From: Echinococcus granulosus
Taxonomy: Eukaryota; Platyhelminthes; Cestoda; Cyclophyllidea; Taeniidae
NCBI RefSeq assembly: GCF_000524195.1
Contig: NW_020170421.1
Span: 72,500 to 136,499, forward strand
Length of the DNA stretch: 64,000 nucleotides
Reading direction: 5' to 3'
The notes under the pieces: generated by a model
What the model was told of the DNA's origin: nothing
The model's database searches: none
Seen by the model: only the letters and a program-made list of their open reading frames with translations
In this document: positions 12,498-26,487 of the stretch, one piece after another
Layout: the number at the start of each line of letters is the position of its first letter
Position numbering within the stretch: position 1 is the stretch's first letter
Translations under genes and position numbers: made by a program

Positions 12498-15400
12498 ACA
12501 TAAGTAAGCCACTCACCCAATTCCTTTGCTATTGTATGTTTATAAATTAAATGATAAAATTCTGTAATTATTATATCTGCCTGCCTTTTAATACAACTTG
12601 CCAAGTTTACTCGGTAAAGTGAGTTTATAAAGCAGTGAATCGAAAGCTTGCGATTCGAGCGTCTTCAGTAGAAAATCTTTCGAGTTTAAGGCTTAAGGTT
12701 TTTACAACAAACCTCCCAAAAATATAATTACTTAAGCCAATAGTGTCGTTTGTTTCCGCATAAATAAACGTAACAATCATTTTTTAGTGATTTTGTAAGG
12801 AACCGTAAAGCAAAGTGGATTTAAGATATCCTCAGAGCAAAGTTTGATGCAAACTTACCATAGCACTAGAAAATAGTGGCACTAACTGATTCAGCGTTGA
12901 ATGAAACGCGTGGTAAATGGCGTGAGTTTTCATCTCACCACCAAGACGTTTGTTAGGCTAAACCCTTTAAGCACTGTAATATTTGCTTTTGGAAACAATT
13001 CTTTTCAAACGGTCTGAGTGTATTGTCTGTGCTGTGCGCTGCTTTTTGCAAGGCTAAAACGGCCCCTCGCACGAGATTCACGTGCCCCCCTCCAGCAGCC
13101 TCCGTCTGGACAGCTGCGAATGCACAGTCGGTCACGTACAAATCCATTGTGTGCGTCCCGTGGATTCACCAATCAGCTCTCGACCTAAAGAGGTTTGTGG
13201 GATGGAGGTTCACGCAATGCGGTAAAAGAAATTTGATAATCCAGTCAATGAACGAACAAAGGCCTACCTTGTCTTTGAGAGAGCGTTAGAACACTGTCAG
13301 AAAGTGTGTACATGCTTGAGGTTGGAAAAAAAACAACAGGAGGCAATAACAGCTAAACGTTGTACAATCCACAACGCCTATCAATTATAGAATCCATTCT
13401 GGTTGCTTAAGCCTATCTTAGTGTCAAGAAAATTGGCAATTATGCCTCCCTGTGTCAATCAAATTTCTTAATCATTGCATAACCATCCAAGATATCTCTG
13501 TAGGTGCTGGAAAAATAAGAGTAACTCCTCATTTATGTACAATTTCATTTTTTTTACTTTGATTAATGAATGCCCAAAACAGGTAGTGTATGGTGATCTT
13601 GGTCCATTTTTCCCACGAATACCCCAGTAACGCTGAGAGTAACCTTTATTGCCAGTAGTTAAGTCATTTGTAAGGAAATCGTGGGTCATAGTGTCGTGAC
13701 GATGTGTACAAACCATTGTCTATTTATGATAAAACCTATTTCAAGGGGTTGAATAAACTTTGAGGTGTGCTATCATAGCGAAATCTTTTCGAATTAAGAA
13801 TGCCCTCCTGAGTCGCTTATTAGTAAATAAGTAGTACTATGCAAATTGGACTGCGGTGGTGAGATTATTCGTAGACCCAGTGAAAAACGTAATATAATAA
13901 GGCCGTATAATTAGTTTTATTAAAATTGTGTGATTTAAAATGGGTTGAATATTAATTTACATGTTTGAAATAACCCAACAACTTAAGTAAACGGGTCTGA
14001 CAATCGCCAAACCTGATATATCACTCACTTGTGTTTGTTTCCTTAAATGAGAAAACTGGTGTTTTTAGTCATGGTGAGAACTTTCTCACACATAAAAATC
14101 ATCTTACTTTAACATCCTACCTTCCACTTCTCCCAAAGCTTAAGCTTGTGGCGTAATGAAATTACATTTTACAGCGGATCTTTGAGTCCTAAGTGCCGTT
14201 AAGAGGGCAGGCAGAATAACCTTTGTGCTTCTCTTTATCGTTGGCATTAATCACATTTTTAGTTGAAGTTTATTTCATTGCATCACAGAAAAACAGTATG
14301 GACTGGACGGAGGTCATTAATCACAGTTAAACAGCCTAACTCCAAAGATTTAAGCGACGAGGACTCGCAAATTCAGGGTCGTAATTTAAAATAAGGTTTC
14401 TGTCTTAAGTGGCCACTTGTCACCACAATGACAACGAATTGTGTGGTCTGAATGAGCCTTAACAGTCCAAAAATGGGCTTTTAAGATGATCAAGTACCCG
14501 CTTGCAATTGAAGCCAACTCGTAGTTACAACCCTGAATGTGTGCATTCGCCTAGTTAAGCAAATTCACTTTTCTGCATTTCATGGAAACGTACTGTTTAT
14601 TAAAATATCACTGCACTTTATCAGGCCATTTTTGGATAAGGAATCAGAAATGAATTTGTTGTATACATATTATAAAGTGCTATTGGAGACAGCCAAAGCG
14701 TAATGAAGCGTGCTCGAATATTTCTCCATTTTAAAAAAATGTGTGGCAGATGGTAAATTTCGTTGCTTTATTGCAAAAGGGTAGATATTTAGTTAGATGT
14801 TTTCCACTGTTTTACCATTACAGGGAGAAATCTTCGCCCCTATCGTCCAAACTTAAATTGGACACTTAATCACTTCATGAAAAGGAATCCTCCAAAGTGG
14901 GTTCCAACACAGAGAGTCGAGTGATTTCACCTTCTCAACAGCTTTCTTGTGACTTCAGATGCTTTGAGATTGACCATTTTTAGCTATAAACCAGTTGATG
15001 GAGATCTGTATCGCTCATACTCAATAGCTATGCGTGTATTTTGCATTACTGGTGAAACGAAAGAGCTTCATGTTTACATCTTTCACGTGTAAATCCTTCT
15101 TTATTGTTCACATTGCAAAAACAGTTTTATACTAGCAAAAAATGTGTGTGTTATTACTCAAAAGAAAGAGTAAAGAGAAAAAGGCATATAGAAGGCAAAA
15201 TTTTCTTGGAAATTTGTCAATTGCTTGATGGAATCAAAAGGAAACATTCGAGGTGCGATTAGTGTCAGTGCTTGTGACACAAGAGCATATTTTGACTGTA
15301 GGCTGCTTGATGATTCATCAAGAACATAGTTATTGCTGCTAACCTCTATTTAAGAGATATCAGGAGATCTACTGCGGTTAAGCTGTTGTTCAACAATGAC

Positions 15401-18400
15401 TCACCGTCGTCTTGTTCCACCGTAGTCGACTGTGTGCGCGTGCACGTGAACGTGCGTGTAAGAACCAAATCCACCACCATGAGTAAGCGACACCAACCGA
15501 GGGGTTTGCTTAAACCTAAAGCCATTAAAAGGCAAGGTGACTAAGCTCAGTTACACGGGATTTGATCAATTTACTGCGCCAAATGGCAGAGTTGACTTTA
15601 CAGTCACGCGGTCTCACGAGACTCGCAGGTGCCTTCAGAATGCGCACACGGGGAAGGAGAGCTAGGATTTATTAAAAATCTAGATGCAACAAACAAAATA
15701 TCACTTCACAGACTAGTGCTCAACTCACTCCTGGTAGCCAAGACGAGACCGTTCTATCCATTTGAACCCTGAAAAATGCGTAATTTGTAGGGCTTTGGGA
15801 GATGACCATCCTAATTGAATTCCTTTAAATCGGTCATACAGAGGGTGACTTTGAGGGTTGACCTCAGCAAAATTTACAAGAGGCCAAATTTAATTGCACT
15901 GCGAGATTAATCAGGCTAACTTATAATCATTTAATGAATCTACTTTTTATGTATTTCAAGTGGAATACACTCTTTATAAACCTCACATCAAACAATCTCG
16001 CTACTAATATTTTAAAGAGTCTCTGACGCGTGAGGATGTAAAGAAGGCAAACATGACACCAGTATTGGTACCGAAGTGTCTCTAGTTAATATCAGACATG
16101 GGATGTTTCTAATCTGAATTATATGATAAGCATCACATTTTTTACACAATTTTCCACATTTTTACTTGAGGGGAAATAATGAATTCTTTTACTGATAAAG
16201 ACCTATTCAGCACTACTTATTGTCAGTAAAAGTCCACGGATTTTAGGAATACAGTTTTATAACACACTGCTAGGCCCTGTTTTCCTTCTGATCTAGCGTA
16301 AGTGATTTACACCGCTTTCGACTGCTGTCTAAATGCCAACACATCTCACTCTGCCTAGCTAGAGATTTATAGCTGCCTTCTGCAAAATGCAAATCACTGT
16401 TCATTGTTTTCACGAGGAAGTCGTATTTTTTCGCAAAGAAAGCACACCCACTTGTCAAGCTGGGAAGAAAATACTTTTTGAAAAGAGGGATAACCAGGCA
16501 ATAGAGAGATTGCGGTAAGAAAGATGTGCTGTGCCAGTTAATAAATGCCTTGCTACGGTATCGGAAGAAACTAGAGTAACTTAAATCACAAAAGATATTT
16601 TCTTCCTTAAGCTATGCTATTCATGACTACAAGATGTACACATCCTTAGATCAAGCATATTCTGCATCTTTTTAGTGGTTAAAATCCTGATACTTAGCTT
16701 GAGATGCAACTAGTATGTGCGTCACACATTTGTGACGCTATACTCAGATTAGGTGTCCAATAAATCTCGATATTCAAGCAAAATTTCTTTAATAGCATAG
16801 GCTAATTTGAGTTTGCTTCACTTTTTTATATGAGCAGAGAAGTTATCACTCCATGTATAAGCTTTACATTCAAATATAACTTTTAATCCCTCACATACCC
16901 AATTCCGGGGATTGAGGTAAAAACAGGCCTTCGGTAATTTTTACATAAATTTTTGCCTTATTTTTAAAACAAAACCGTCTACGTGAAGTACAGCAGATTA
17001 TATCATGTGCTGTGGATAAATTGAAACACAACTTATTTTTATACTTCGAAATTATGACAGCTTTCTTTAAATGGGCCTGTTTTGCAGCCTAGGTAAATTG
17101 ATTGAGTGGTCCACCAGCCCAATTTTCAGCAAGCCTTGTACGAGTGCTCGAGAGTGACAACAAGGTGACAGTGGCATAAAAAGTCTGGGTGATTGGACGT
17201 TTGACAGGCCACCAGGTGTGGTAGTGTTTGCTACGTAGTTGTCACATGCGAAATTTGAGAACCAAGATGCAACACGCTAGAACTCGAGTTACTGCTACGG
17301 TGATTGTAGGATGAAGGTGTAGTGTGAAATACAAACGAATGATGAATGGGAGTTAAATCGTGCAACTCGTAGAGATTTGTGGCAGCTCAAATGAGCCCGG
17401 GATTTTCGCGTTTCCAAAACTCAGAAGGAATGATCCAATTTGAAGGATCGAAAATGTAGGCGATTGCTTGATACAGTCCCTTGCTACACATATCGGTATT
17501 TTTGGCTAGTAATTGGACAGGTTTAGTACAAAAAGGTTTGTAGGTCTAGCTGAACTCTCTTAAGGCTGCTTATAATATGGTATCTATCATGCACTAGCTT
17601 TTCAATGTTCTTAAATCTTTTGCATAATTATGTTCATTGATTCTATGACGAGATCCGTCTTCTGTTCAAGTTAATGGCCGATTATACGTCTGACTGCCTT
17701 GGCTACCGCACCCGGGCACTTCAGCAACGGCTGAGGCCTTAATTACCGTATTATGTCTGAAGTCTGTGTGGATATCTGAGGTGGGTATTACGCTTTCGTT
17801 AACAAACAACTTCATCACCACACCCTTTTTTATTCACACACACACACCGAAGCTGACATCTGCCATCGTGATTTGTGGCATCTGGACTGACTCACTAATT
17901 GGCACACGTACGACAGTTAGGCCACGGTTTTAATACACAAAGGCGTACATACCATGACTACAATTTTTTGAGTCAGAATAAAATGGAATCATGTGGATTA
18001 AGAATGAAAGCGATTGATTAAATGTGTTTTAAATTATTCATAACTTTTACCCATATATGTGTAATTGAGTGGTTAAGTTTTGTGTCAGGTGACTTCGGTA
18101 ACCTCTGATAGTATGAATATAGCTGACTCACTTTCCCACTGTTCAAAGTCCACCAACTCAGCCCACATTCCTGGGCACAGAGACAGAGTCATCCGCATAA
18201 TTGCTCTCAAAACCGCATTCCTTTTTAGAGTTAGATCTGAAGTCAAATTCGAGTGCTAGAAAGCATTTTCTAGCTGTGTTAATATCACATAGATGCGTTG
18301 GCCACCATCGTCACGTATGCGTGACGCGATGATTTTACTATTAGAATTCAGTGACATAAAAAAAGAAAAATGCATTCTTGGTAAACTTATGGTTGCTGAT

Positions 18401-20861
18401 TGCAACAAATCCCACCACAAGTAGAAGGACAGAGTTTAGAACAACAAAATATGTCAGTTCGTAAAACTGTTTACTTCACCTAACCGGTAAGAGATTATTG
18501 ACATCTTGTGCCATATTGAAATCATTGCAAAAGCAAGTTGGCAGTGACTGCATTAGGGAACAAAAAATAAATATATAGGAAGGTCGTGCCATTATTTTAG
18601 AACCGGAAATTTACATCTGATGGTCCAACTGAGCTTGCAAACACCGGATGAATTTTTTCAGGGCTAGTCCCTTCGTATTAACATTACCATTTTTCGAGTT
18701 TCCGTAATCGACTACCGGGTAGGCATGCCTTAGGTATAAGGAAAGAATGCTGTTATTTATTTAATTACTTAGTGACAGTTCTAAAGGAAATATCTTCTTT
18801 AGAATGGACAGGAAAAATTTAATAAGCACGTTCAGGAACTTTGGCCAATTTCATTTATGTCTAGTCAAAATATTTTGCCAGAATTTGTAGAAATAGTGAG
18901 GAGAGAATATCAAAGTGAAGAGAATGTACAAATGTAGAATGTCAAGAAATTTTATAAGCCTAACCATTTAGCGGTTAGGCCGGCCATTGGCGCATTCGCC
19001 ACCAGGGTGATGGACGGATATCGACCACCACACCCAGAGTACTTTAATTTTCTAACATGTCGGAAGTAGTCATTAATTTTTGTTTTATTAAATCAACTGC
19101 TGCTCAGAACTACAAAGTTTACGTCTTCTTGGATCAAGATTATCCTAAGAAATCACACAAACATCTGCGCTTAGCTGAAATCTGATGAGAAACACAGGTT
19201 CCTTATCTGTAGCTTCGGGTTTATATAGAAAGTGGTTGTTTTAGCCTACGATAATAGAAAAAAACTCTTTTGTGGCAGTTTGGGTAAGTTGTTTTACAAA
19301 ATATTCAAGCTAGCGAAAATGTGAACCCTGAGCCTTGTATGAAGGTCATCATTGACTCATTTGGAAGGTGGCCTTAGGGGAATAGGGGAAACGGCCTTAA
19401 TACAGGTGAAGTTCACGTCGTACACACTGCACTCGGAGGTGCATGCGAATGGGGCACCACGTTTCATGCGATTTTTACTTGAGATTAAAGGGAACGATTG
19501 CGAAAGTACACACATTTGGTACATGTGTGCATGGCTGTGTGTACGCTCGGTACGCTCGCCAACGGCAATGCAAACACGCCTACCCACACACATTGAAAGC
19601 ATGTGTGTGCTACCATAAAAGTACAGCCTCGTTAGCCATCGAACTACCTGTGTACATCTAACCTCTATTAATCCCTCCTCTAAACCATGATGTTGAAGGC
19701 AGAGACACGGATAGACAGCTTGGGTGTGATTGAGTGCATGTCATCATATTTTCGCGGTCATGGCGTAGACTTGTGAGAAAGAGGAAGTGAGAACATGACT
19801 GGGAAGAGGAGTGTTACCATTTGCCATGATAGGAGACATTCAGCACTTCCTGCTTCTGACACTTGTTGATATTATTTGACGAGAAGGAGATTTGATTGTG
19901 ATGCGTGACAAAATATTGTCTCACCTTCGATTTGCTTATTTAGCAGCTTGGAAAGGCCTAGAAACAGACTAATTCCAGATTGTAGTATGTGGTAGGAGAG
20001 TACCTTTTATATGCCCTTTAATTATAGTGACTTTGAAGCAATGGGAATTTTATGTGCCACGTCACTCCCAGGAGAGATGAAACACAAACCTCCTGATAAA
20101 TCAAGATCGGTGTTTGGACTGGAATTTCAACAATACGTCACTAATTAACCTCCAGTTCTAAATGAGATTTGATTATTTGCAGATTACATTGGTACAGTTA
20201 TTTCCAACGTGTTTCGTCCACTATGGATGTGGTTTAAACCAAAGGGGTGGTGACACCAACGTTACTTTTCCTAGAGAAAAGCGGACCGGAGCCAGTCCCC
20301 AGAACATAAAGTACCTGGGTTTATGGGTTAAATTAAAGAGGCGAAAAGTAGACAGAGGACTGACATGAAGACAAATATGGCAAGTTATCAGTAGCTGAAA
20401 GCGCAAATGGCACCTCCAAAAATGTATATTTTTTTCACTACGAAGTATTTAATGCTGGTACGAGTACCGCCTTAAACTGCTGTCCATTGTGATTGTAGAT
20501 TACATAAATCCTTTTCCTATATCATCTTTCTGTGCTGATCCTGCAAAAGGGTTCAGAAACGAAACGAACTGATAGATCAGTAAATGAAAACGATTCATCA
20601 ACGGATGTATGTCTCAGTCTTGGGCGACAAATCATAAAACTCGCTGCAGGTTTACCTAAGTTTTGTTTGTCTTGGGCCCGTTTAGATAAACCTAAGTGCT
20701 TTCATTTCATTAATTTTTGGTTTTCAAGGTAAAGATGATGGTTTTTTACCCAAATTCTAAACGAGTCTGCCGTTTCCCCTAAAGATTTGGATGAAGGCTG
20801 AGACATTGCATTTATATCTCATATTCTTCCTATAACCATCCATTTTAACGGCAAAGTAAAT
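12498..20861. other. Intergenic DNA with no recognised gene
   Basis: No supported gene and no copy of the dispersed family. Notable small structures are a GC-richer patch at about 13020-13220, palindromes at 16719-16738 and 18308-18331, a short CA run at 17835-17847, and a TG/CA-rich patch at about 19500-19620. Open frames in the last patch overlap each other on both strands, as expected for low-complexity DNA rather than a gene. Confidence 0.5.
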
Positions 20862-21047
20862 TGCACCGTCACGAGACTTCCCTGAAAGCCAAAGAAGACA
20901 TAATCCTTGGGCAGTATGTGTACTGCAGAAGTAGAGAAGAACCGGGGCCACTGGCACGGTCCAGAGGCCATGCCGCTCAGCAGAAGTGCAATCGCCGAGC
21001 CTTAAGTTGCCTTGACTCCAAAATGAAGTATTAAATAATTAACCACA
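20862..21047 (+). repeat. Solo terminal repeat of the TRIM-like family
   Basis: Well conserved in the centre: GAGACTTCCCTGAA near 20872, CAGAGGCCATGCCGC near 20960, GCCTTAAGT near 20999. The 5' end (TGCACCGTC) and the 3' tail are mutated. It is the last family copy before the 13-kb repeat-free interval that holds the gene. The 66-codon minus-strand frame at 20757-20957 overlaps it and is not a gene. Confidence 0.75.
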
Positions 21048-24000
21048 GTAGAACAGTAGGCCACCAGGTTGGGGAGTACCCTTCGGCTAGCCATATTTTA
21101 CTATCTTAGTGCGATTTTAGGTGAGCATCTGTTGGACTTGACTTGAGAAGGCTGCTATAGATGTAACTGGAGATGAAGATGAAAGTAGGTTTCAACCAAG
21201 GCATCATATAAGTGCATTAGGTTTTGCTATCGTTGCTGGTGCCATCATTCGGTCAGGCTTGCAAATGGGGGTCATTTGTCTAGTTCTTAAGTTAACCAAC
21301 AAGCAAGAGTGGTATAAATTTCCATAGTTTGCTGTTACTTTTTAAAATGATGCTATCACTAGGCCCCCAATGTCAATTCAGCACACACACACATACCTTA
21401 AGTTGCACACACGTCAGAGAGGCGTAAACAGCACACACACAGGCCTGTTAGCCAATGAGAGTGCGCTCTCATATCAACTTGCAATAGCCGTGAACTCACC
21501 TTGGCAATTAGAAAAACGAATCACTACCCTCCTTTGGCATTGCAACGCATGATTTGACAGCGCTTACAAGACCTATCCACAGCCCGGTGATTGTGAGAAT
21601 GAGATGCAGACTTGGTAAAATGGGGAATTGGGAAAGTCCCATTTACGCTAACATTAGAAAAGCAGGGTCACGAGGCGCTGGTCAACCGCTTAGCCTGCTG
21701 ACCTTAAGGTTAATCACAGCGCACACCTTTAGGCTATCAGAATGGACGTCTGCCACCAGGGTTCAAGTAATGAGACTATTAATTTAAGGGCTCCGTTAAA
21801 GGCTTTTAACTTTTTCGTAGGTTACAAAGAGCTCTCTTTCATGTGAGTAGTGTATGTGAGTTTTAGGGTCTATTGTAAAGTCGGGATAAATGTAGCACTT
21901 GTCCACAAACATGACGCATATTTTGTGCATAGGCTCTCTTTTGACATTTGTGAGTCATTATTTTTTAACCTAGTTCTATGGGTTGAAAAAACAAAGTAGA
22001 TAACAAATTAGACTTTGAGATTGATGCATCTCACCCAAAAGGTGATTCTACCTGGGCCTTCTTTACATACAGATTGGAATAACTCGGAGTTGCATTACCA
22101 TTTGTTTATAGCAAAGTGACATTTCACCACTGAGAGGAGGTTAGATTCTAGTGCACCAGCTATTAGTGGAGCGGACTTGTCAATAGGTATTCTTAAGCGT
22201 AGAGTCAAGTATTGCGAAACTGTTGCTAAGTAAGGTTCATAGTGGATTTAAAATTTACCACTGAAACCCCAAAACCCTGTTTTAAATGATGAGTTGGTTG
22301 ATTATTCGAGAGATGAAAGAAAATTATGCAAGTAGTGCCAACCGTGTCATCTATCGCCGGCGTGTCTACTGCTGCTAAGACACCCGACAGACCTCGCCAG
22401 AATGTAATTTGCTTGAAACTGGTACACACACGCATGGACAAACTAAAAGAAGCCATTAGGTAAATGTAAACCACCAAAACGCATATCCATTTGCACAGGT
22501 GCAGAGTGAGAGATACTAGCGCCACCAGTATTATGCATGGCACCCATTATGGGTTTTACGCAGTTGGCTCAACCATTAGATTGGTGTAAGAGATCTCGTC
22601 TTTCGTCGCGGCACAACACGAAGGTCAGGTTAGTACCAGTAGCTCACATGACAGGGCTGCATATCAAGCGCTCTGTATCAAGACCGTCCTTATAAATGTG
22701 CCCCAGTATTTGAGTTTCAGTAGCTTTGACCTTCAGGTGGCACTGCATTCAAGGAATACATTTCCAACTCTGCAGCATAACATAAACGGCTGCACCCATC
22801 GTAAAATATCAATTGAATGGATCTGAAAAATGAAGACTTTTCCGGTTGAGGCATAACCACTTGTGTTCACTATGTCATATTTGGTTCTCTCATTGGAGTG
22901 GTGGGATAAAGAATTGCAATTCAAAATTGGAGTACTTGTAGGTAGGCCAGAGGGCATGCAACTCTTCACCAAATCAGCTTGAGGCTAAAAGACATTCTTC
23001 TTTATTTTATTTCAATGCTTATAGGTGGATTGCGAAGTGCACAATTGTCTTGAAACCTTTCATTGTCATGTAAAAGCCGTTCTTAAGTAGATAAAGAAAT
23101 CTCCTCGGTTAATGTTGTTACCCAATTTGTACTTTTAAATACCCATTAACATTTATAAATCTATCTGCAAACCTTTTAACAACTTCGTTTACATCTAACC
23201 CCATAACTTCTCGAAAGCAAAGTCTCACTTTATCAGGAAGTGGGAAAGAAAGTCTCATTTGGTTTCATCATGGTGAGGAGGCTTAACTCAAACACGAGTG
23301 AAAGAAAACAAGCAGACTTGACTGCCAGGACATATCTGATGCTCCACTCCTCCCGTGACGAATGCTTTGTCTCCCCTTCTGTCTGTAATATTCAGGCTCT
23401 TTCTAAACCTTCAAATTCTTCTGTCGCTGTGACGTCTTCATAGTTGGGGTGTCAACTGATCTTTGGGTAAACAACTTAATGCCAAGTTGGAAGGGGCCTT
23501 TGTCTACCCAATTTCATGACAGCCTACTAAATCAAAGCCGAAGCATTGGTGTCTGAAATGAGGTGTTACCAACCATCACCAGGTTTCATTTTTTTTTAAA
23601 CTCTAATTACACTAATTCATTAATTCGTTTTGAGCCCTTTCCAAGTGCTTCCTACTACAATACTTTTCTTTGTAGAGTTTTTTATCATTTGCTTGAAGCA
23701 GCTGATGAATTCCTAATGAACAATGGCACCCATGCAACAGCTGTAGACCCAATGTAATCAAAATTTCTGAACCATTGGTCTCGGAAATACGCATCGGCCA
23801 TGTATTCCAAGGGCCATAAATATAAAGTTCATGCATTGCCAGTCATTCTAGCAATCCTATTCGACGGTACTCATTTATAAATTGGTTGAAAACATTCACT
23901 TGCCCAATAATCTGATAGCAGAGAAGGTATGTGTAGCCTGTTTCCCCGAATCGGACTCAGTTATCCTTAGGCTTACATTGGGATGCCTCTAGACCAGTGC

Positions 24001-24499
24001 GACCAAACCGATATTTGTTTGTCAACGCATTGGAAACTTACCTGCTGGACTGATCATGAAAAGCCGCATAGAAATGGATAATGCACGCCTCTTGATTGTG
24101 AACAGGCACCGCCCATTTCATTCGGGCGTATTCGGCTCTCGAACATGTTCATACCTGCAAATGACTTAGCTAAACGATCAGTTGAAAATCTCTCTGTGAT
24201 GCGGTCAGCAGCCCCCAACCTGTTCCAAAGTGCCAATTCATTTCTCTTTATACAAAACCTTTTCATGTCAATTTCTAAATACCTAAACGGCTTTTGATTT
24301 TCCTGCTAACTATTTCGGAAAATTTTCAAGGAAATTCCGCCCAATACTATGAGTTTGTAAAATGATGAAGTGATCGAACTGCTGTGCTAAATGTCCACTG
24401 ATTCATTGAAAAAACCTGTGTACCACAGAAGGGAAGCCACTGAGTCGCTAGTTTCATGTGTAAGCAGCTGGGGGAGATTGCTTTCGAGTAAGATAACAG
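21048..24499. other. Intergenic DNA upstream of the gene
   Basis: No supported gene or family copy. It contains three short CA-rich clusters at about 21381-21442. The longest open frame (22226-22543, minus, 105 codons) has hydrophobic stretches but no recognisable family and no supporting splice or start signals. Confidence 0.5.
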
Positions 24500-25199
24500 A
24501 GGGTGGAGTACCAGGAGCAACTGAACGCCAAGAGCCACCTACGCGCACAAACACAATGCAGCACATGGGCAGGCACGTGGCCTACCCGATGTGGCCACGG
24601 CCAAGCAACGTGATGTAAAGCCTAGCGATCGCAGAGGTGGCACTCTCCGCCTGTCTGCCCCACCAAAGTTCAGAAGCACGAATCCAGACGGGCGTGTGCG
24701 TGTATATCTCCCAAGGCCGCAGCAAACCCTCCCTCTTAACTTTCAATTGGCTTCCTCTGGACCAATCACCTCACCTCAACTCATCCGACAGACATGCTGC
24801 GCCAGGAGGCATAACGAAACCTCAGCAATCTGATTCAGGACCGCGTTTTCGAGGTACGCCGACCGGTGCTGCAACCTCGAGTTGACGAATTGAAATCCGG
24901 ATATACTGCACGTGCGTACGTGCGTGCGGATGTGTGTGCTTGCGTGCATGTCAGGGAACGCCTACGCAAGCCTTTCATATAGCCCCGTGCCTACAGCTGA
25001 ACTCCAACTTTCATTCGTGAAGGTGTTAGCGCTTCGCTAACGCGTGCATCCATTGAAGCCGCGCCTCTCTTACACACATACACCTGCATCCACAAACACA
25101 ATATTCCCCCTTGTGTGTGCTTGTGCGAGTGTGCCCTTCCTTTTCTACCACTTCGTTGTGTGAATATAGATGCAATTTCTCTAAAGAGGCAAGCCCAAG
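24500..25199 (+). promoter_or_regulatory. GC- and CpG-richer zone upstream of exon 1 (putative promoter/5'UTR)
   Basis: This 700-bp zone is visibly richer in GC and CpG than the surrounding AT-rich DNA. It carries a CACGTG E-box-like site near 24574, a CCAATCA motif near 24767, and TGCG/TG-rich tracts near 24909-24950 and 25060-25135. It ends at the start codon of exon 1. An in-frame TAA at 25182-25184 closes the frame upstream of the ATG. AG dinucleotides at 25185-25188 after a pyrimidine-rich ATTTCTCT could be a cis- or trans-splice acceptor. The promoter role is inferred from position and composition only. Confidence 0.35.
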
Positions 25200-26487
25200 A
25201 TGCAGCAAAATCCACATGAAAATACCCCGCCGTCTTCGCCAATTTTCAGTACGGGGACGCAAACTACTGCTACTACAGTAGTAATACCACCATCTTCAAC
25301 AGCTCTACCACACACTTTCGACACGAAGGGCATATCTGACATTGAGCCGTTACCAGAATCTTCTTCTCTGGATCGTCGGCAGCGAGAAGAGAAGAAGATG
25401 TCTACCATCACGCCTGCAACGACCGCCAGTAGCAGCAAACCCGAAGATGAGGAGGGAGACTCGGATTTGGATAAACTTCTCATGGAAAGTCCAACCACTA
25501 CAGGTATCAGTGTGCGTCGACATCACGGCACTTCCTCTCTTCGGTTCGGATCCACCCACAGCGGATACTCGGACTCTGGTATCTTCGAGACTAGCTCGCC
25601 GGGAAGCACTGCGACCCACTCTCTAGCAAGAAGCAGCACCACAACGTCCAAGAAGAAGCAGAATATACGACCTGTGGTACGAGACATGTATTCCGAGTAC
25701 ACAACTTCAACACCTCGGTCGGAGGATGCGATGATGGTGGAGAGGGGCAAAACTGTCCTCTCTACAATTTCTATCAAACTTCGCCCCACTATGGATGCGT
25801 CCATTAGCACAGATGATTTCTACTTCCCCCTAGACGCGTCCGTTCTACTACCCGCCCAGTCTGCTGCCCCCCTAATAATGAGCCGAGCTACAATTTCAAC
25901 CCCAACACTACCCCTGACCACAGTTCCCTTTCCGCCCTCATCCCGAAGTGACCAACAAACCCAAACGGAGCTCAGGCCCCTTAAAACCAAACGAAAAAGC
26001 ACAAAACACATACTCCTCTTCCACCCTTCTCATTACCCCGTGAAAACCCGTGTTGAACCAGTGCCGCCACACGCACATGGTGCCAGCGACCAATTGTGTG
26101 CTGAGCAAACAGTCGACTTAGGCACAAGCGTGCCAGCACCCGCAGGCGTCATTCTTGTAAAATCTACTACGGCAGCAACAAGTACTGCTGCTATGGAGGC
26201 AAAACCAGTCAACCAAGCCCTCCGGGAAACAGCTCATGGTAAACGGAAGAGGGGGGAGGAGGAGGAGGAAGATATGGAGGTACCCAGTGCAGCTGTAGCA
26301 ATTCAGGACCCTACCTCAGCTGAGGAGAGTGCAGACTCAATGGAGGCTAGTTGGTATCAACCGCATCTTCATCTCAGTGACAAAACCAAACGATTCCATA
26401 AGAAAATTCGACGGAAATATAAGGATGCTGAAGAAGACATGGACATAGGAGGGGAGAAAGATTCCAAAGCAGAACAGTACGTCAAAC
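25200..26487 (+). CDS. Exon 1 of a large Ser/Thr/Pro-rich, probably disordered protein
   Basis: The ATG at 25200 has A at -3 and follows an in-frame stop at 25182, so it is the natural first Met. 429 codons stay open to a strong donor, GTAAGT at 26488, leaving one base of a split codon (phase 1). Reading through the donor gives an AT-rich tail that stops at 26639, which does not look coding. The product is rich in Ser, Thr and Pro. It has two TQT motifs (GTQTTA near residue 19, QQTQTEL near residue 253), a GYSDSGIFETSS stretch near residue 120, basic clusters (KTKRKSTK near residue 262, KRKRGEEEEED near residue 350) and a basic end (KKIRRKYK). No folded domain, signal peptide or membrane segment is visible. 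TQT motifs can bind dynein light chain LC8 in other proteins; here that is only a hypothesis. I do not recognise the family from this exon. It is joined to the downstream exons by phase and proximity. Confidence 0.8.

Noticed and set aside
18960..19035. Possible tRNA or tRNA-derived SINE head (GCGGTTAGGCCGGCC-like text)
   Set aside because: I could not fold a cloverleaf and no matching B box lies at the right distance.
22226..22543. 105-codon hydrophobic minus-strand frame, considered as a membrane protein
   Set aside because: Hydrophobicity follows from T-rich composition; no family or gene context.
24391..24885. Overlapping plus-strand frames upstream of exon 1, considered as 5' exons
   Set aside because: They overlap in different frames in CpG-richer DNA, lack convincing splice sites joining them to exon 1, and look like compositional artefacts.
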